Of a stretch of DNA of 64,000 nt, positions 62,578-64,000 are shown piece by piece (position 1 is the first letter of the stretch; every line of letters begins with the position of its first letter). Location of the stretch: positions 145,116-209,115 of the forward strand of contig NZ_CDCA01000010.1 in the NCBI RefSeq assembly GCF_000820185.1. Direction: 5' to 3'. A program made the position numbers and the translations under genes. The notes below the pieces were generated by a model. It was not told where the DNA came from. It worked only from the letters and a program-made list of their open reading frames with translations, and ran no database searches. This DNA comes from Aeromonas tecta. Its GTDB lineage: Bacteria; Pseudomonadota; Gammaproteobacteria; Enterobacterales; Aeromonadaceae.

Positions 62578-64000
62578 TCCGCTCCTCCAGCTACGCCGGT
62601 CGCAAGGAGGCCCGCGATGTACGTCCTACCTCCGCCCCCCGAATTGAACTGGCTTCTGGCCTTCGGTCAGGATCACCCTTACCTGTTCTGCACAGCGTGG
62701 GTCGTGTGCTGGCTCCTGTGGTGGGAAACGATGAAAAACATTCGTTAGACGATTACTACATGCGGTTGCGCAGCTCCCAGACCTACATGGCCATGCTGCG
62801 CGAGGACTACGCCGCCGAGAATGGTGTGCAACTTGATGTTGCACCCAAGTGGTGGAAAGCCCAGGTAGCCGCACCGGCCGAAGTAGTCCGGACCAATCCT
62901 GCCCCGTTTTCTCCCGAAGCCATGGCCGACAAGTTCGCGGCGCTCCCCATCGGCAGTGCCGAGGATGCCAAGTTTCGTGAGCGGGTCGTGCTCCGTCACC
63001 CCTCATGCGTAGGATGGTTCACCCATGTCTATCAATCGCGTAATGCGTTACTGGGCGTACAGGCTGCTAACGAGGCAGCACGGCGCCTTGACGAATCTTT
63101 GTCTGTCCATGGTGAGCTTGGGGAGCTTCGTTATTCTGCAGATGACGAGTCTGTTGATACCTTTGCCCGCCGATTCGCTGAGCATACCGGTAGCTTGGTT
63201 GCTACAAGAGCTCATGTCGTTGCTCTGCGGCTGGTTGTGGTATTGGCTCATCACTACGGGCTTAACCCTGTGGATACAGTCACCCAGCAGCAGGAAGAGG
63301 ATCCCTATCCGACCCTTAATCGCTGGGCCGATATGGCATGGGTTCGTCGCCGCGTTCGTGGTGTGTCAGCTCGCCGTTTATACGATGCCGCACGAGAACA
63401 TGCCCTTATCAGTGCAAGATTGGCGGCATATACAACAGATCTCTCTGTGGCTCGCCGTGCTTACCGGCTCGCTCGCAATGATGAAACCCTGTCAGCGCTT
63501 GTTGCGCACAATGCTGAGGATGTTTTTGATTCCGTAGGCATGAAAGAGGCCGTTGACGCCAGCACCAGTAATCGCACCAACCGCCGCGCCGAGCTGATGG
63601 CCCGCCTGTCAGGCTTCGAGAAGTGCGCCAAAGAGCAACGTCATGTTGCAATCTTCCTGACGTTTACGTGCCCCAGCCGTTTCCATTCCGTTCATCGTAA
63701 TGGCAGCTCGAATCAGAAGTGGCTCGACGCTGGCCGCCCGACCGTCAGGGCCGCTCAAGCGTGGTTGGTCGGCTGCTGGGACAACATCCGCAAGCGCGCT
63801 GACGAGGCAGGCATCAAGCCTTACGGCTTCCGCTTTGCCGAGCCACATCACGACGGTACACCACACTGGCACGCGGTGCTGTTCATGAGCACCCAGCAGG
63901 CCAAGACCTACCTCCAGATTTGCCGCCATTACATGATGCTCGACTCCGGCAATGAGCCGGGCGCCAAGCAACATCGCTTCAAGGTCGTGTTCATCGACCC
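62574..64000 (+). CDS. Replication endonuclease, phage P2 gpA family (3' end outside window)
   Basis: A rolling-circle replication initiator that nicks its own origin. At least 475 residues are seen, and the frame is open to the window edge. It begins MIRSSSYAGRKEARDVRPTS. The gpA-family catalytic part is visible: VAIFLTFTCPSRFHSVHRNG (motif 1) and RFAEPHHDGTPHWHAVLFM (the HxH metal-binding motif 2, with an extra H). The tyrosine nucleophile motif should lie further downstream. It could belong to a P2-like prophage, a satellite, or an integrated rolling-circle plasmid. It is translationally coupled to the Cys-rich gene. Confidence 0.9.
   Translation, partial: MIRSSSYAGRKEARDVRPTSAPRIELASGLRSGSPLPVLHSVGRVLAPVVGNDEKHSLDDYYMRLRSSQTYMAMLREDYAAENGVQLDVAPKWWKAQVAAPAEVVRTNPAPFSPEAMADKFAALPIGSAEDAKFRERVVLRHPSCVGWFTHVYQSRNALLGVQAANEAARRLDESLSVHGELGELRYSADDESVDTFARRFAEHTGSLVATRAHVVALRLVVVLAHHYGLNPVDTVTQQQEEDPYPTLNRWADMAWVRRRVRGVSARRLYDAAREHALISARLAAYTTDLSVARRAYRLARNDETLSALVAHNAEDVFDSVGMKEAVDASTSNRTNRRAELMARLSGFEKCAKEQRHVAIFLTFTCPSRFHSVHRNGSSNQKWLDAGRPTVRAAQAWLVGCWDNIRKRADEAGIKPYGFRFAEPHHDGTPHWHAVLFMSTQQAKTYLQICRHYMMLDSGNEPGAKQHRFKVVFID

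Noticed and set aside
63025-63537. 170-codon plus-strand frame with apparent membrane helices at the right edge
   Set aside because: It lies in another frame of the gpA-type endonuclease, whose own frame is open from 62,574 to the window end with catalytic motifs.
1-64000. CRISPR arrays, rRNA, tRNA genes or insertion sequences
   Set aside because: No regularly spaced repeats, no recognisable tRNA or rRNA segments and no transposase were seen by eye. A tRNA scan would be needed to exclude tRNAs fully.

Overview
The window is a stretch of a GC-rich gammaproteobacterial chromosome. Gene content and order (selD-selU-MBL, an ExeM-type nuclease, the rne / rluC-yceD-rpmF-plsX-fab-pabC-mltG-tmk-holB-tatD block, letAB, yebG) are what I would expect of Aeromonas. 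That genus call is recognition, not a computed result. Bases 1 to about 52,000 look like ordinary chromosome. Bases from about 53,600 to the right edge are mobile DNA.

Left part (1-24,800): the 3' part of hrpA, a LysM-like protein, rplY, an overlapping selenium operon (selD, selU, an MBL hydrolase; minus strand), a short EamA transporter, a GST, a membrane acyltransferase, rlmI, a large secreted ExeM-like nuclease, a chemoreceptor, acylphosphatase, a CHAD protein, metG, apbC/mrp, udk, dcd and a Pit phosphate transporter. A 1.27-kb gap (24,777-26,047) holds no intact gene, only what looks like the tail of a LysR-type regulator.

Middle part (26,000-43,900): rne on the minus strand, then rluC, a HAD phosphatase, yceF, two lineage-specific secreted proteins, and the yceD-rpmF-plsX-fabH-fabD-fabG-acpP-fabF-pabC-mltG-tmk-holB-tatD series. 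This series links ribosome assembly, phospholipid and fatty-acid synthesis, folate, cell wall and DNA replication.

Right part (44,000-53,500): two different tyrosine recombinases (44,200 and 52,228). Each is preceded by a perfect palindrome with 12-bp arms and a 6-bp centre that resembles a XerCD dif site. Between them lie a small RHH-like protein, rsmF, letB with letA split into two genes, and SOS-controlled yebG.

Mobile part (53,600-64,000): a complete filamentous prophage (inovirus) of about 8.0 kb. It has a replication initiator, ssDNA-binding protein, major coat protein, minor coat proteins, a pIII-like adsorption protein, a pVI-like protein, Zot/pI, and a divergent HTH repressor. Its left edge (53,611-53,639) and right edge (61,614-61,768) carry dif-like sequences. 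The right edge has two inverted XerC/XerD-like sites 93 nt apart, as in the folded single-stranded attP of CTX phage. Beyond it a second element begins, with a Cys-rich protein and a P2 gpA-type rolling-circle endonuclease that runs off the window.

The most unusual observation is that 24 bp of the palindrome upstream of the 52,228 recombinase recur exactly inside the start of the inovirus replication gene (60,874-60,897). This connects the orphan recombinase, its dif-like site and the phage.
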